Positions 43,975 through 59,348 of a stretch of 64,000 bases of DNA are shown piece after piece. Origin of the DNA: Podospora pseudoanserina (Eukaryota; Ascomycota; Sordariomycetes; Sordariales; Podosporaceae); assembly GCF_035222485.1 (NCBI RefSeq), contig NC_085925.1, positions 744,001 through 808,000 on the forward strand, written 5' to 3'. Every line of letters starts with the position of its first letter. The first letter of the stretch is position 1. A program made the translations under genes and the position numbers. The notes under the pieces are model-generated. The model was given only the letters and a program-made list of their open reading frames with translations, was not told the origin of the DNA and made no database searches.

Positions 43975-46900
43975 AGTAGAAAGCTCGAGGTGCTTTCTGG
44001 GGTGTGTAGCTGAGGAAGGAGATTCCGTGGCTTGTTTTAGGTCTCCGGGGTCGTCTGAACACCTGCAATCATGTGGATGGATAGAGGGAAAAAAGAAAAC
44101 ATGGCCCTCGAGGTTCACGGTAGATTTATATGTTGGATTGAACCATCTCGACGCGCTTTTGTCAACCTCTGACGTGAACAGGGCGCATGGTACGACAAAG
44201 TCGACCAGCAGGCCAAGTGATCGGAGAGGTGCCGGCGGTTGGAAAGCCGAGGCGGGATTGACCAGGGGGGGGAGGGGCCGGGGGTTGGTTTGGTTCACCC
44301 GGGTTCGACTTCCATGTGGCGCCTTCTTCAATGTTGATGAATACCACCTGACATACGTCTTTTTACGACGACTGCCCTGCCATGTGCGTCCATGGTTCAT
44401 CAAGGTTCCAGACACGCCATTTTGTTGATTGAAGGGTTCGGAGACACCACCCGGCGCCATTCTCCGTGCCTTGTAAACGATAGTATCAGGCCCGCTAGCG
44501 ACGCCAAGGCCGAGTATGGATGTTTTGGAAACTGGAATTACGGGGGAGCATCTCTGTCGTTGCGCTGTGGGCTCATGGCACGATACGAGCGAGCGAGATA
44601 AATTTGGGAAAAGGCCGGGGGTGTTGAGGGTGCTGCTCCGGAGCTGCATCGGGCCCCGTCTCAACGTCCTGCTTTCTGGGCGACGAATAGGGAGTGTTGG
44701 CGGGCAGAGGTGCTTCTTCAGTGTACCCCCACTAGCAGCACTGACTTGTCGTTCCCGTCTCCTTGTGCTACCCGAGCAGTGAGGTCCCTTTTCTCCTTGC
44801 GTTGTGTTGTGTGGTGTTGTGTCAGACGGGCCGGGTGGGTCGAGGCGGGAGCCAAGAAGGTGACACAAATTGGTCTTGACATGCCATTGTCAGTCTTTTT
44901 TTTTTTTCGAGATCCGTATCTCTTCGACTGTTGCGGCTGAAAAAAGAAGCTTCTCCCGTCGGCAGAAGAAAAGAAGCAATGTGAATGTGGGTTCTGCCCG
45001 CCAGCGATCGCTGCCTGTTGAGAAATGGTGTCAGAAACAAGCAACAGGGCCAGTCCCGGTCTGTCAGTGGGGATCCACTGCAGGCTAGCGGCTCGCGGGT
45101 CAGTGGGGCTAACACAGTGTTCTCACTGTCTTCAGTGCTCGCTGCCTCGAACAGATACCTTGTGCCATAATGCTACAAACCCCAAGTTTTCCCCGAAGTA
45201 TTATGCAGATTTCAGGACGCCCACAGAATCCAAGTTCGGCCATGATGCCATGCAGCCAGACGCTCTAGGCCATCAAGAGGGCGATTCTTTCCCAATATGT
45301 CGATCGACGAAGCAACAAGTTCCCCAACACAACAAGGTCGTCACTTTTCCTGCAAACATGCATCCAGCCTTGTTTCCTCTCCCATCAGACCGTGAGGTAG
45401 CGTTGGAAGCGGGTACTCCGTGCATCTTCACATGGGCCTTGCATGAGATTCCTCTCTATTCTTGACTTTGTGACTTCTCAGCTATCACTTCGAGAACAGA
45501 AACCCTCAATTCACCTCAGTTGCGACTCTTCCCCGGCCTATGCCGCGTTTGGTTATCACGGGATCTTCAATCCTTGCGGCCTCGATGGAACCCACTGTCC
45601 GGGTGCTATAACCGGATTTGACCAGTACCATCGATTTGCCTTTGCTTTTCACCGCTTACATCATGAGATTTGCGCTGCTCTTGACCATGATATGATTATG
45701 GTACAACGACAGTCTCGCTCACTCACGGGTCCAGAAAAGATTTCACAGCAGAGACCTCTCACAGACTATAATATCTGACTCAAATATACCCACTCTTCGA
45801 AGCGCCATCTCTAGAGACACGGAGTATCCAGGCGGGTATCAGCATATCACTTGCCCGCCTGTCGTAACACCCACGATAATACAGCTACGGGGAATCACCC
45901 CTTGGTCAATCTCCCTTCCTCCAGGCATACTTGACACCTCCTTTACACCGCAGCAGCGTCATGAGCCTCAGAAATAGTGTCATTCTTCGAGAATACGACA
46001 CAAACCAAGAAATTCGGCACCTATCATGCCTTTCCGGCTTCCCCACGGCAGCTGCCACGACACATGGCGCCAGCCTAGCAGAACATATCACACAAATACT
46101 ACTACACTCGACGGGCCATCCCGGGCGGTGTGTCACAGGCGGGCGCCGGGTGTTGAAGCCGCGTTATAATATAGGTAGGGATGGAGGTTCATGTTGCTTG
46201 TTACCATCCTCGAGGACGGTTGGCCATGAACATGACGAGTGTAGCTTTGCATTGATCACCTCTAGTTGACTGCAACCTCAGTATCAGCGGAGGTCAACCC
46301 ACCGAGAAGGAGAGAGACATCAAACATCAACTGAACATATCTCGGGGGTAGACAACCCAACACAAGGAAAATCCACAGAGGGCCAGACGCTTGGGATCCT
46401 CCCCATCATGGCCCCATTCACCGGGTTCCTACTCATACATACCCACCACTGTCAGTTCGCATATACCCAAAGCTGATTGGACCGCCTCGGCAGCATTGTA
46501 TTGACATGGTAGCACGGCATTTGCATAGCAAGCCACCAAAACGCCATCTTTCTCAGTCAGGTCTCGGGGAACAGAGCGCAAAATGCCCATGTCCCGGACC
46601 GGCCGCCGGCCGTCCATACCTCGGCAAGCCGCATGTGCTTTCCTTCCCTATCTACTGATTGGACCGAAGGTGTAGAGGTGATGGGTTTTGACGTTTCACT
46701 GCTTTGATATGCCTTTTGGACCCATGAAACCGGCGAGCAAAGCTGCTATCTATCGTAAAGAGAGGGATGATAATGGTTGGGGGAAATGATACCCCTGCTT
46801 GTCGGGGGGTTGTCTACCACACCTTTCATATCACGAGCGGATTTTGTGTTGTAGAATAGAGAAATTCTAGAAGAATTTGAGCAGCATCAATTTTTTTTTC

Positions 46901-47578
46901 TTTTCTTGACTGGAAGGAGAAGATTCCATGCGTGACATTCACAGCTTGATCAATCATTCTTGTTGTCCCTCTTCCCTATCACCACCATCACCATCACCAC
47001 GCAAGCCAATACCATTTATACACACACGTTCCTGCGTCATCTCACAAAAAAGTGACCCAAAACTCTTAGTCCGTCCCCCAAATTACCCCTTATTCAACCA
47101 TCCCGATAACACCCACTATCCTAACAAAGTATCCCTCTCCCTCGACATCTCCACAAAGCATGATAAATCTTGGACGTTATCCAGCCCACACCCACACCCA
47201 CACCCACACCCACACCGGCCTCCTTCTCTCACACAGTTGACACCCCCCCACCATTACTCTCCCGTCAAACTTACAAATCTTGCTCAAAGTCCCCAATCTC
47301 TACACCATTCACCCCTCTAACCATCGCACACATCACGTATCTCACGATCCAGCAAGAAACTAAACCCTTTCTGTTCAGAAATCCTCATCTTCCACCCGCA
47401 AGGAAAAACTCGCCCCTCTATCTCACGCTTCCCCGTAAACACAACTAGGTAGTTACCCACATCAACACACGCCCGAAAATTGCACCATGTCCCAAATCAT
47501 CAAATTGTCTATTTTACCTTCCCCCCACCCCCAACCCCAACATGCTCAGATACATTAACACATCCCATACACACCAAA
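43975..47578. other. Gene-poor stretch
   Basis: About 3.6 kb with no supported gene. A 315-codon minus-strand frame (43921-44868) covers the promoter just described and is rejected. A hexanucleotide CACACC array lies at 47185-47216. Confidence 0.45.
47185..47216 (+). repeat. CACACC hexanucleotide repeat
   Basis: About five tandem CCCACA units in a C-rich non-coding region downstream of PRP43. Confidence 0.85.
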
Positions 47579-50713
<3,135 letters not shown>

Positions 50714-53194
50714 ATGTCGTATTCAGGAGCCCTCAACCCGGCCTCGGAGGACTACGAGTCCCGTCCTCATTACTACATTGGCCAGCACGACTCGGACCGG
50801 TGCGAGGTCCTCGACGACGACCAGTACAACCAGGTTCTTAACAGTGGAGTAAGATCCCTTGCAGATTCCCGAGCGTAAACAAACACTAACACGGACTGTC
50901 TAGTTCAACTTTGTCACTGCCCCAATCACCAATCAGCATTTCTTCCGGAGGGTTGTCGACCAGCACAAGGAATTTCTCAAGGAGAGGCAAGAATGGAACG
51001 ACCGTCTGGCTCCGGCTCAAAGGACGAACCCGTCTCTGCCAGTACCCATCGTGCCTACACTGACAGATGAGGACACCTCGCTGTACCCAAGCCACCACAT
51101 CGGCTCCTTCATCACCTATGCCAGCCCATGGATCGACCTTTGCTCCACAGACCCGTATATCTCGGGCGTCTCTCGCCAGGTCCTCAACATGGAGGTCGCC
51201 TATGCCAACTTCTGCGGTGCCAGGACCATCGTGATCCCCGGGCCTAGGCAAGATGAGAGCGGCCGTGGTATTGCTCAGTTTGCCCGTGCGATTCAGGAGG
51301 CGTTGCTTCAGGTGACAAGGGCTAACCTGATCATTCACCTGCCCATGTACCGCGAGCCCCTGTTGGAGGAGAAGTGCGAAACGCTCTCGGATATCTTTGA
51401 CGGGAGCCGTATGGACGCTGACCCCAAGAAAGAGATTGACATCTTCACTTCATGGGACTCATGGCACACCATCCGCTCAGTATGCGAGTACTCGAGCAGA
51501 TTATTCCTCGCCCTCCGCATTCCTCGCCGTGTGCCGGAAAAGAACCTCCAGGAGCGGTGGTTCTCGGAGCCATTGCACTTCTTGACCATCGGCCAGTCCA
51601 TCTTTCAGTCCAACCGAGCCGGCAGCCCAACTCTCACCAAGCACCACCAAGATCTCATCAACCGTTACATGCGTCTCAAGAACGCCCCCTGGATCATCCT
51701 GAATGACGTCGGCCCCAACGCCGAAGACCTCGGCGCCGCCCGTGCCATCAAAGCGATCGAGTACCCCTCCCTCGCCGAAGCAAGCAAAGCCCTCCAGGAA
51801 CGCAAGCCCAAGTCGGGCCTGAACGAGTACGTCTCGTACATGAAGTACCTCGAGCGCCAACAACCCCCCTACACGGCCATGGAAACCCCAGCCTTGACTA
51901 GTTTTCAAGACTGGCTCCAGTCCCCCCTCCAGCCCCTCGCCGACAACCTCGAGTCAGCCACCTACGAGGTCTTCGAGGGCGACCCGGTCAAATACGACCA
52001 GTACGAAGCCGCCATCAAGGAAGCCATGGCCGAGTGGAAGATCCTCAAGAAGCCCTCGGCCCTCGGGACAGAGAGCGAGCCTTACAACCCAGAACTCGTC
52101 TGTGCTGTCGCCGGCGCCGGCCGTGGGCCTCTTGTTACTCGTGTCCTCCGCGCAGCACAGGCAACCAACACCAAGATCCAACTCTGGGCCGTGGAGAAGA
52201 ACCAGAACGCGTTTGTCTACCTCTTGAACAAGAACAAGCGGGAGTGGGACGGGCAGGTGACACTCGTCAAGACAGACATGCGCGGCTGGGGCGGGCCGGT
52301 TCCCCGGGGGTCGTCTACGCCGTGCAAAGTTGACATACTGGTGACGGAGCTCCTTGGTTCGTTTGGAGACAATGAGCTGTCGCCTGAATGTCTGGATGGC
52401 ATCCAGAACCATCTCTTTCAACCGAGCGGGATGTCTATCCCTCACAGCTACACCGCCCACCTCTCCCCAATCTCCACCCCGAGGCTGTTTGCTGACATCG
52501 CCTCCCGCGAGTCAGACCCGCACGCGTTTGAGATCCCTTATGTTGTTAGGTTGTTTCAGCTGGATTTCAACGCGCAAAAGGTCCCTAATCACCCGAGGTT
52601 TCAGCAGGCGTGGGAGTTTGTTCATCCTGTTGGTGTCAACAGGGCGGACGAGTTTGCTGCTGAGTATGGGTTTGGGAGGAAGTATGTCACTCCCGGCGGG
52701 GGGGCGATGTATGGGAGTAATGGGACGAATGAGCATAATGCCAGGCGCTGTCACTTGACGTTTGTTTGCCCTACGCGGGGTGTTACTCACGGGTTGGCGG
52801 GGTATTTTGAGTCGACGCTTTATGAGAGCCAGTTGGAGGGGGGGGGGGAGGGGAAAAGGGTGGAGATTAGCATCTTGCCTGATCAGATCGATAGGAAGAG
52901 TAAGGATATGATTAGTTGGTTTCCCATCTTTTTTCCGCTCAAGGTATGTAACATTCGCAAAAGGAGAATGGGAGGTGGGGGGAGGACGGTTTTGCTGACA
53001 TGACGCACGATTAGAAACCGCTGTACTTTCCTCAGGACGCCGAGTTGGAGGTTAGCATGTGGAGGCAGACGGACGACACAAAGGTTTGGTATGAGTGGCT
53101 GATCGAGGTGTACGCCTGGGTTGGGCCGCAGACGAGGATCAAGGTGGGGGCGAGCGAGATGCATAGTAGTAAGAAGGTTGCTTGTTTGATGTAG
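50714..53194 (+). CDS. Protein arginine N-methyltransferase 5 (Skb1/Hsl7 type)
   Basis: Three exons: 50714-50848, 50904-52943, 53015-53194; 784 residues. Phase-0 junctions with donors GTAAGA and GTATGT and TAG acceptors. An N-terminal TIM-barrel region (about 45-330; GSFITYASPWIDLCSTDP) precedes the SAM-binding motif VAGAGRGPLV (about 445) and the double-Glu loop ELLGSFGDNELSPECLDG (about 527), the PRMT5 hallmark. The C-terminal beta barrel ends EVYAWVGPQTRI. PRMT5 symmetrically dimethylates arginines on Sm proteins and histones; fungal Skb1/Hsl7 also acts in cell-cycle and polarity control. I do not see a Mep50/WDR77 partner gene nearby. Convergent with SmF. Confidence 0.97.
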
Positions 53195-53677
53195 TTGTGT
53201 TGGATAGTAGAGGGGGTATATGGTAGGCTAGGGAAAAGAAGGGGTGTTTTAAAAAGTCGGTTTTGAATTGCTACTTTGAGATATCTGACTCTTTGGTTTT
53301 GGCCCCATTGTGTCAGCAGAGAGAGAGAGAGAGAGGTATCGACAGACAACGAAGAAACCTCTTACCATTTTTTATCTCTATCATGGAAGATTTTATGTAA
53401 CGCCTTTTTCTTTTTCTTTTTTGCCGCCCTTCATCCCCCTTCTCCGACTTGCTCTTTGCGCCGCAGAATGTCCTCCTCCCCTTCTGTTGGTCCAGTCAAG
53501 TTATCGTGATGACACTGGCGGCAATGTAGAAATGTTTTGCGCCGTCATCGTCTCGTTGGTATTAACCCCCCCATGTGAGATCCAGCCCCTCCCCAATCGC
53601 GACCTCGCGTCAATGTCCTATTGCGTTCTCTATCCATCCCACTCTCGATCTTAAAACTTCAGCCCCACACCCGCCGC
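53195..53677. other. 3' regions of PRMT5 and SmF with GA repeat
   Basis: Convergent 3' ends; a GA repeat at about 53319-53335 and T-rich elements near 53405-53425. No gene seen. Confidence 0.45.
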
Positions 53678-54027
53678 TCACTCCTCCATCTTCGTATCCC
53701 CCCCTTTGTCCCCCCCCTCAGCACCCCTTACATAAAGCACATTATTACACCGGATCAGGACCTGGCCGAGGGTGCCCGTGAACTTTTGCTCAATGAACTC
53801 CTCCGTGTTGGCGAGCTGGATGTTCATGTAGGAGTCGATGCTCTGTTTTGTTTTGCCGTCGTCATATCGTCAGTGTACCGATTGTTTCTTTTGCACTTTT
53901 GGGATAAAAAACATACGACTAATCTCCCCTTGTACTCTGTCTCGTTCCACTTTAGGCGGACGATCACGTCCTTGTTGACGAGGTCTTGGAGGAAGGGCCG
54001 GGGGTTGACGGGGACGAAGGAGGACAT
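53678..54027 (-). CDS. Small nuclear ribonucleoprotein F (SmF)
   Basis: Two exons on the minus strand: 54027-53917 and 53842-53678; 91 residues. GTATGT donor, AACAG acceptor, phase 0. The Sm1 motif lies in exon 1 ([25 protein letters not shown]) and continues with [12 protein letters not shown]; Sm2 is [15 protein letters not shown]. The tail is short and polar. SmF is one of seven proteins in the Sm ring on U1, U2, U4 and U5 snRNAs in the nucleus. Its length and both motifs are normal. It converges on PRMT5, which in animals methylates SmB, SmD1 and SmD3 but not SmF. Confidence 0.97.
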
Positions 54028-54777
54028 TTTTGCTTTTTCTCCCCCGCTGACTGTATGGGGTGATAGATGTGTGGTGGGCGGGAGTCGTTGTCGTCGTCGT
54101 CGTCGTGGTGATTGATGATGGTGGTGGTGGATAGTCAGTCGTTAATTAGTTGATAACAGCGGAATGCGACCAGCAAGCAAGTAAGCTTGGGGGAAATTTT
54201 GGCTTGGCATTTTGCGCAACTGGCGCGGCGCGCAACCGCGTCGTTGGTTGGTTTGGGTAGGTGGGCAGGTGACTGGCGGGTGGCACGGGCTGGCATCACT
54301 CAACACACTCTCTTACTCATCACAGATGTTGGTAAATGTAGTTTTTGACACAAATAATCATAATAATAATACAAAATACAGCTCAGTATAAACATTCAGC
54401 AATTCAAGGAGTTTCATTAACCCACCCAACCCTCATCTCACACCGCCGTTGAAGAGCCCAATTCCCGTCCCCAGTCATCCATCCACCCATCCATCCACCC
54501 CCTTTCAAAAAAACCGAAACAGTCATGATATAACCTATCCAAAGTTCGTCTAACATAGTCCCAAATAATCCATCCATCCCTAATAATCACGCTGATGAAA
54601 TACCCGCCCGTTTCCCAAGTAAAATCAAACATGAAAAGCCACCGTTCCCAAAGTCCAAATCCCAGGAATGATATAATATAGGAAACAGATCTTCTCCCCC
54701 CCCACCAACATCCTCACTCATGCTTTTTGATCTTGCTTGTTTACCCTCACCTCCCCAGGTAACCACCACCCTCCCAA
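54028..54777. other. Intergenic region upstream of SmF
   Basis: SmF promoter (54028 onward) and the 3' region of the membrane protein gene ending at 54778. CCATCCATCC-type short repeats at 54476-54500. No gene seen. Confidence 0.45.
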
Positions 54778-56154
54778 TCACAACCACCCCAACGGACTCG
54801 CCGCCCCCCTCCCCAGCCTCGTATCCGTCAACCCGCCACTACTCCCCGTAGCCTGCGTGACCCCCGTCCACCCCGTCATCCCACTCTCCGGACTCGCCGC
54901 CCTTTCCCTCTCAACCGGCACCTCCGCCTCCAGCTCGGCCGGCGCCCTCGTCCCGATGGGAACTTGAATCCCCACCCCGTACATCACCCCGCTATCCCCC
55001 CTCCCATGGCTCTTTTTACTTTCATACGTCCTCACACTGCCCGGACTATGCAGCAAGCTCTGGCTTCTCTTCCCGTACCCACCACCCAGCCTTGGGGAAG
55101 GCTCCTCCGATAGCTCGTACGGTGGCGGGATGGCACGGTAAGGAACCGATTTTTCTTTGGGAGGGACGGGGGGTGCTTCGGCGTGCTCGGGAATGGTGTT
55201 GTGGTGCATCCGGGAGGAGGATCGATGGGAGCGTTGGGAGCGGTAGGATGGGGTTGGGGCTGTGTGTTGACTGTTTGTGTCGTCGTAGAAGGTATGGTGG
55301 GGGCGGGAGCGGGTGCTGTAGCGTGAAGGGGCGCCGCTTCCGGGTTGGGGAGGTTTTTGTTGGGGGGCGTATTGTTTCCTGCGACGGCGCATGTAGCACC
55401 AGAGACATAGCGAGGAAAAAATGATGAAAAACCCCAGGCCGCCGCCGACGGCGATGCCGATTATGGCTGTTGAGCTTAGGCCGGTGGACGAGGAACTGGT
55501 ATTGTCTGGGGGGAGGAGGACGTTGGTTGCGGGGGGGATGGCTGCTGTTCGGGAGGGGCTGACGGCGTTCTAGATAGGGGGTTAGTATGTACACGGACGA
55601 AAAGGGGGAAGGGGGAGACATACGGAGAGATCAGAGGCTTGGAAGCGGATCTGAACTGCATAGGCTGATATCGCACCTCCTCTGAGGGTGACGGTTGCAG
55701 TGCTGGCGATGGTGGAGTTTTTGATGACGATTGGCTTGAGTTCGCCGGCGCCGCCTTGCCAGACCGTGGTGCATCCTGATTCCGGCTTTGATTCGGTTGC
55801 GCAGGTGTATTCGACACCATAGCTGCACGTGCATGTTAGCGCTCAATTCTTCCGTGACCGTGAGATATCAACATACTTTGGACAGCAGGCAATGGCGGTT
55901 TCCGTCACGGTGCTTGATGTGCGAACACTCGAGCATGCAGCTGTATACTCCTGCGGGCAGAACCCAGGCGAGTAGTATTTTGTCGGTTCTGGATCATAAC
56001 CACTCGGGAAACAGTCTTTATGTGTTGGGAATAGCGGCCCCTGAACATAACTCGACTCCTTATCCCCCTCAAAAACCTCGTAAAAGTTGGAAAGAACCGT
56101 CGCACAACTCGACGGAGCCGAGAAGGTCGTGGTCAACGGACCGATGGCCGCCAT
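54778..56154 (-). CDS. Single-pass membrane protein with Cys-rich ectodomain and long Ser/Pro cytosolic tail
   Basis: Three exons on the minus strand: 56154-55877, 55822-55624, 55569-54778; 422 residues. Donors are both GTATGT; phases agree. N-terminus MAAIGPLTTTFSAPSSC lacks a clear signal peptide, a feature I know from a large family of fungal proteins starting LTTTF-x-P. Residues to about 190 hold several Cys (GFCPQEYTAACSS, AIACCP, GCTTVWQGG). One membrane segment is at about 193-219 (AIIGIAVGGGLGFFIIFSSL), followed at once by RRRR, so the tail (about 200 residues, polar, many Ser/Pro/Arg) should be cytosolic. Function unknown; sensor or adhesion roles are guesses. The structure call is firm. 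Confidence 0.82.
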
Positions 56155-58142
56155 CTTTGAGCCGCCCGCTCGTTGTTATCCGATATCAATTCGTCGTCAA
56201 ACCATCCAATGTCACAGCTGCTTGGCGTTGATGTTTCGTCCTCGACAAAAAGTTGCACAATTCCTTGGTGTTTGTCGTTTAGAGTCTTGTCGTCTTAAGA
56301 GATGAGATGACGAAAAGAAAGATAGACAGAAAATGCAGAAGAGAGAGAGGGGGAGAGAGGGAGAAAGAGAGAGAGAGAGGAGAGGAAAGATTAACGAGAC
56401 CCAGACCCAACGGCGCAATTTCCATTCCCAGAAGGGACTTGGGTGCAGCACCGCCGGGGGGTTTTCTGCACGCCGCTCTCGTGCTCACACGCTCGGCGAT
56501 TGAACCCACCTTTTCACCCTTCCCTCACCACCTCCTGGTGCGTTGGGGTCCGGAGGCGGCGAGGCGGCACCGTATTGATAGCTCTGCAGACAACTGATGC
56601 TGCTGAGCTGTTGAATTGAGTCTACTGCTGGCAAAAGAGCTCTCTACCTTTTTGACACGAAGCATGGAAGCAACCCTTGGGGTTCGGGCATCTCGGCCAT
56701 CTTCTGGCTCCCTTTGGGATGCGATGGCGGCAAATTGACCAATGGAAACAGGTGTGGTTTTTCTAGCAAACTCAGCCCCCCTGTTTACCAACTGGTGCAA
56801 GTTTGTTCCTCTGTCAGGTCTGTTTGTGTCTGAGCAAAAAAGAGTGACAGCAGCAGGTTCAGGTCTCTGGGAGACGGCACAGAACGTCGGGGATCGTGGC
56901 TGAATGCGACTTTACTGGTGTTGCTGACCTCAGAGCCCACTTCGAGGGGGAGGTAGGTAGGTACATAACGTGTAAAAAAAGCGACGGGTCCAGAAGGCGG
57001 GGAGCCCGTGTTCCCAAACGCATTTTCCCTCAGACTGTCCCCCTCATCTTTGCCGCGTTGCTACTTGACCAGCTGGACCTCCTGAGAGTTGATCACATCG
57101 TGATTGTTTCCAGTAGAGAGACACGGGAGGTTGATATTCAGACGTCGTAAAGCCGAGACCAATGCCTTTCGGCAGTTTTTCTTCAACAACAATGCATTTG
57201 TTCATGGAGAGTCCAAGACATGGACCCTGCACCACCGCCAGCCTTGCAGGGCCCCAACCGATGGCGACCAACGCGCTACCTGTCGATCCAAAGAAGCATG
57301 TGGGGCCTCGTCTATCCACGACGATCCACGACAACGTCCTTTCAGCTGGCTGTCTTTCTGTCAGTATGAGCTCACTATCAATTGAAACATTCTTCATGAT
57401 GCCGGAGAAACAACAACATCAAACTGACCGACACGGAGAAAGCTTCCGTTTGTCCAGCGAGCAACATCACAGCTGACAGCTGACAAGTTGAGCTGGACGT
57501 CAGCACACCAAACATGGATGGATTTGTTCCAGCGTTTCGATAATCGTCCAACCCGGCTAGACTCCCTTGGCGTTGCAATAGCGGATCACATCCCTGCAAG
57601 CACTTACGGCGATCCCTGCTGATTGGCCCCGCCCTCTTGTCAAATGTCGGTGCACGTGCCATCTGTTTATCACAATCTTTTATCGGTCTTCTCCAAGCTT
57701 TATCAGTTCGAGGGGCACTTGACGGCAGCTTTGCTTTCCATGTCGTGCTTTCTGGGTAGATACCTACCTACCCCTCATCTTTCCCCCGCCGAAAGCAGGC
57801 CTGACTCGTTGAGCACACCATGCACACCGGACAAAGAGGCCAGTGGGAGAGAGTCAGGCTGGTGGTGGAAAGCTCCGAGGAGAGCACTTGAGTTGGAGCT
57901 TTCCTTGTTTATTGCGTGCCGGACTTGGTGAGAGCTTCCACCAGGCTCGGAGAAGAAGAGAATTCTCAAATGAAGTCTGTCTTTGGGTCCTTTTCCTCTC
58001 TTCTCTCTCACCTACCTCAGGATATTTGAATCAATCACTGTAGTACCTGTCCCCTAGAACCTCACTTCTGTCTCCTCTGCCTCTGCATGTGTTAACCACC
58101 ACCGCCCAATTTATCCCTACACATCCTGATCGCCTCGACAGG
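56155..58142. other. Divergent intergenic region
   Basis: Almost 2 kb between the membrane protein and the phosphatase-like gene. GA-rich tracts at 56339-56382; otherwise no supported gene. The last 150 bases are CT/AC-rich and form the leader of the gene at 58143. Confidence 0.45.
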
Positions 58143-59348
58143 ATGGCCCCCCTCTCTTCCTCGACGGTCCTCGTCGCCACTCTCCTGGCAACAACCACCC
58201 TTGCGCAATCCAACGTGCGAGTCTGGTCCTCCGTCGCTTGGATCCTCTACGGTGACCGCACCCCTTTGCTGTCAGACAACCCAACCCTCACCCCCCTCGG
58301 CGCGCAACAGCTCAAAGCCCAAGGCGCCGCCCTGCGAACCCGTTACCTTTGGAAATCCTCCCCTGACGACGACGACGATGATGACATCGATAGTAACGGC
58401 CTCGACGACATCGCCCCCATCCACGGAATAGAGCAATACACCATCAACAACCGCCAGCTCAGAGCCATGTCCACCACCGACACCTATAACATCGCCTCAG
58501 CCTTGGCCTTCTTCCAAGGCCTCTACCCCCCCACCACCATCAAACCCTCCAACTCCACCGGCGGTGCCATCGCCGCCACCCTAGCAGACGGAACAACAAT
58601 GACCTACCCCCTCGACGGCTACCAATACCCCCAAATTCAAACCCTCTCCCGCCTCTTCAACCCAGAGTCCATCTACCTCGACGGCTCCTCCCACTGCCCT
58701 TCCTTTTTGCAGTCCATGGCCAGTTTTCCAAGCGAAGAAACCCCCTCGTCCAACCTCTCCACCTCGTCCTCCTTTTACGCAAGCCTCTACCCCCGCATCT
58801 TCAACTCTTCCTCCCTGCCCTTGGACCAGCTCGACTTTCTACAGGCCTACAACATCTACGACTACGCCGCCTATCACCACCTTCACAACCCGTTGCTGTC
58901 TCCCCTTTTTGCCGAAGGTGAACTCCCCCGCCTCCGCTCCCTGGCCTCGAGCGAAATCCGCTCCCGCCACGGGAACCTCTCCCTCCCCATCAGGACCATC
59001 GCCGGGCGCACCTTGGCAAGCTACACAAAATCCCTGCTGGTAGACAACATCCGTTCGGCGGGTTCCACCAGCAAGCTCAACCTCCTCTTTTCGTCATTCG
59101 AGCCCTTTGTTGCGTTTTTTGCGCTGTCGAGTCTGGATGCAGGCGCGAGCAGGGAGCTGTTTCGTGAGCTCCCTTACCCGGGGGCGGTGATGCTTTTTGA
59201 GCTCTTCAGCACGGTGAATACGACCAAGGGGAGGGATGGGGAGGAGGAGTACCCCGAGGTTAAGGACCTGAAGGTGAGGTTTCTGTATAGGAATTCCAGT
59301 GCGAGCGAGGCGAGGTTGAGGGTTTATAGTTTGTTTGAGACGGGGTGA
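58143..59348 (+). CDS. Secreted histidine-phosphatase-fold protein, probably inactive
   Basis: The open frame has 401 residues from ATG 58143, with signal peptide MAPLSSSTVLVATLLATTTLAQS. It resembles fungal secreted acid phosphatase-like proteins of the histidine phosphatase superfamily (branch 2). The first catalytic motif, normally RHGxRxP, is LYGDRTP (residues 35-41): Arg and catalytic His are replaced by Leu-Tyr, while Gly, Arg and Pro remain. The second motif, normally HD in SSHDT, appears as SSFEPF near residue 315. Both losses point to a pseudoenzyme. Many N-glycosylation sequons (NSTG, NLST, NSSS, NLSL, NTTK) are present. The frame stops at ETG, but homologous-looking sequence (VNYPTLEFLDFER) continues in the +1 frame, and a membrane-spanning segment follows further on (see next entry). 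The annotated stop is therefore probably not the ancestral end. Confidence 0.8.
   Translation: MAPLSSSTVLVATLLATTTLAQSNVRVWSSVAWILYGDRTPLLSDNPTLTPLGAQQLKAQGAALRTRYLWKSSPDDDDDDDIDSNGLDDIAPIHGIEQYTINNRQLRAMSTTDTYNIASALAFFQGLYPPTTIKPSNSTGGAIAATLADGTTMTYPLDGYQYPQIQTLSRLFNPESIYLDGSSHCPSFLQSMASFPSEETPSSNLSTSSSFYASLYPRIFNSSSLPLDQLDFLQAYNIYDYAAYHHLHNPLLSPLFAEGELPRLRSLASSEIRSRHGNLSLPIRTIAGRTLASYTKSLLVDNIRSAGSTSKLNLLFSSFEPFVAFFALSSLDAGASRELFRELPYPGAVMLFELFSTVNTTKGRDGEEEYPEVKDLKVRFLYRNSSASEARLRVYSLFETG

Noticed and set aside
43921-44868. 315-codon minus-strand open frame
   Set aside because: It covers the TATA box and upstream region of the small Cys-containing gene, has no recognisable motif, and has a composition like translated non-coding DNA.
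47185-47216. Telomere-like repeat from CACACC units
   Set aside because: The unit does not match TTAGGG, the usual telomere repeat of filamentous ascomycetes, and the locus is flanked by ordinary genes.
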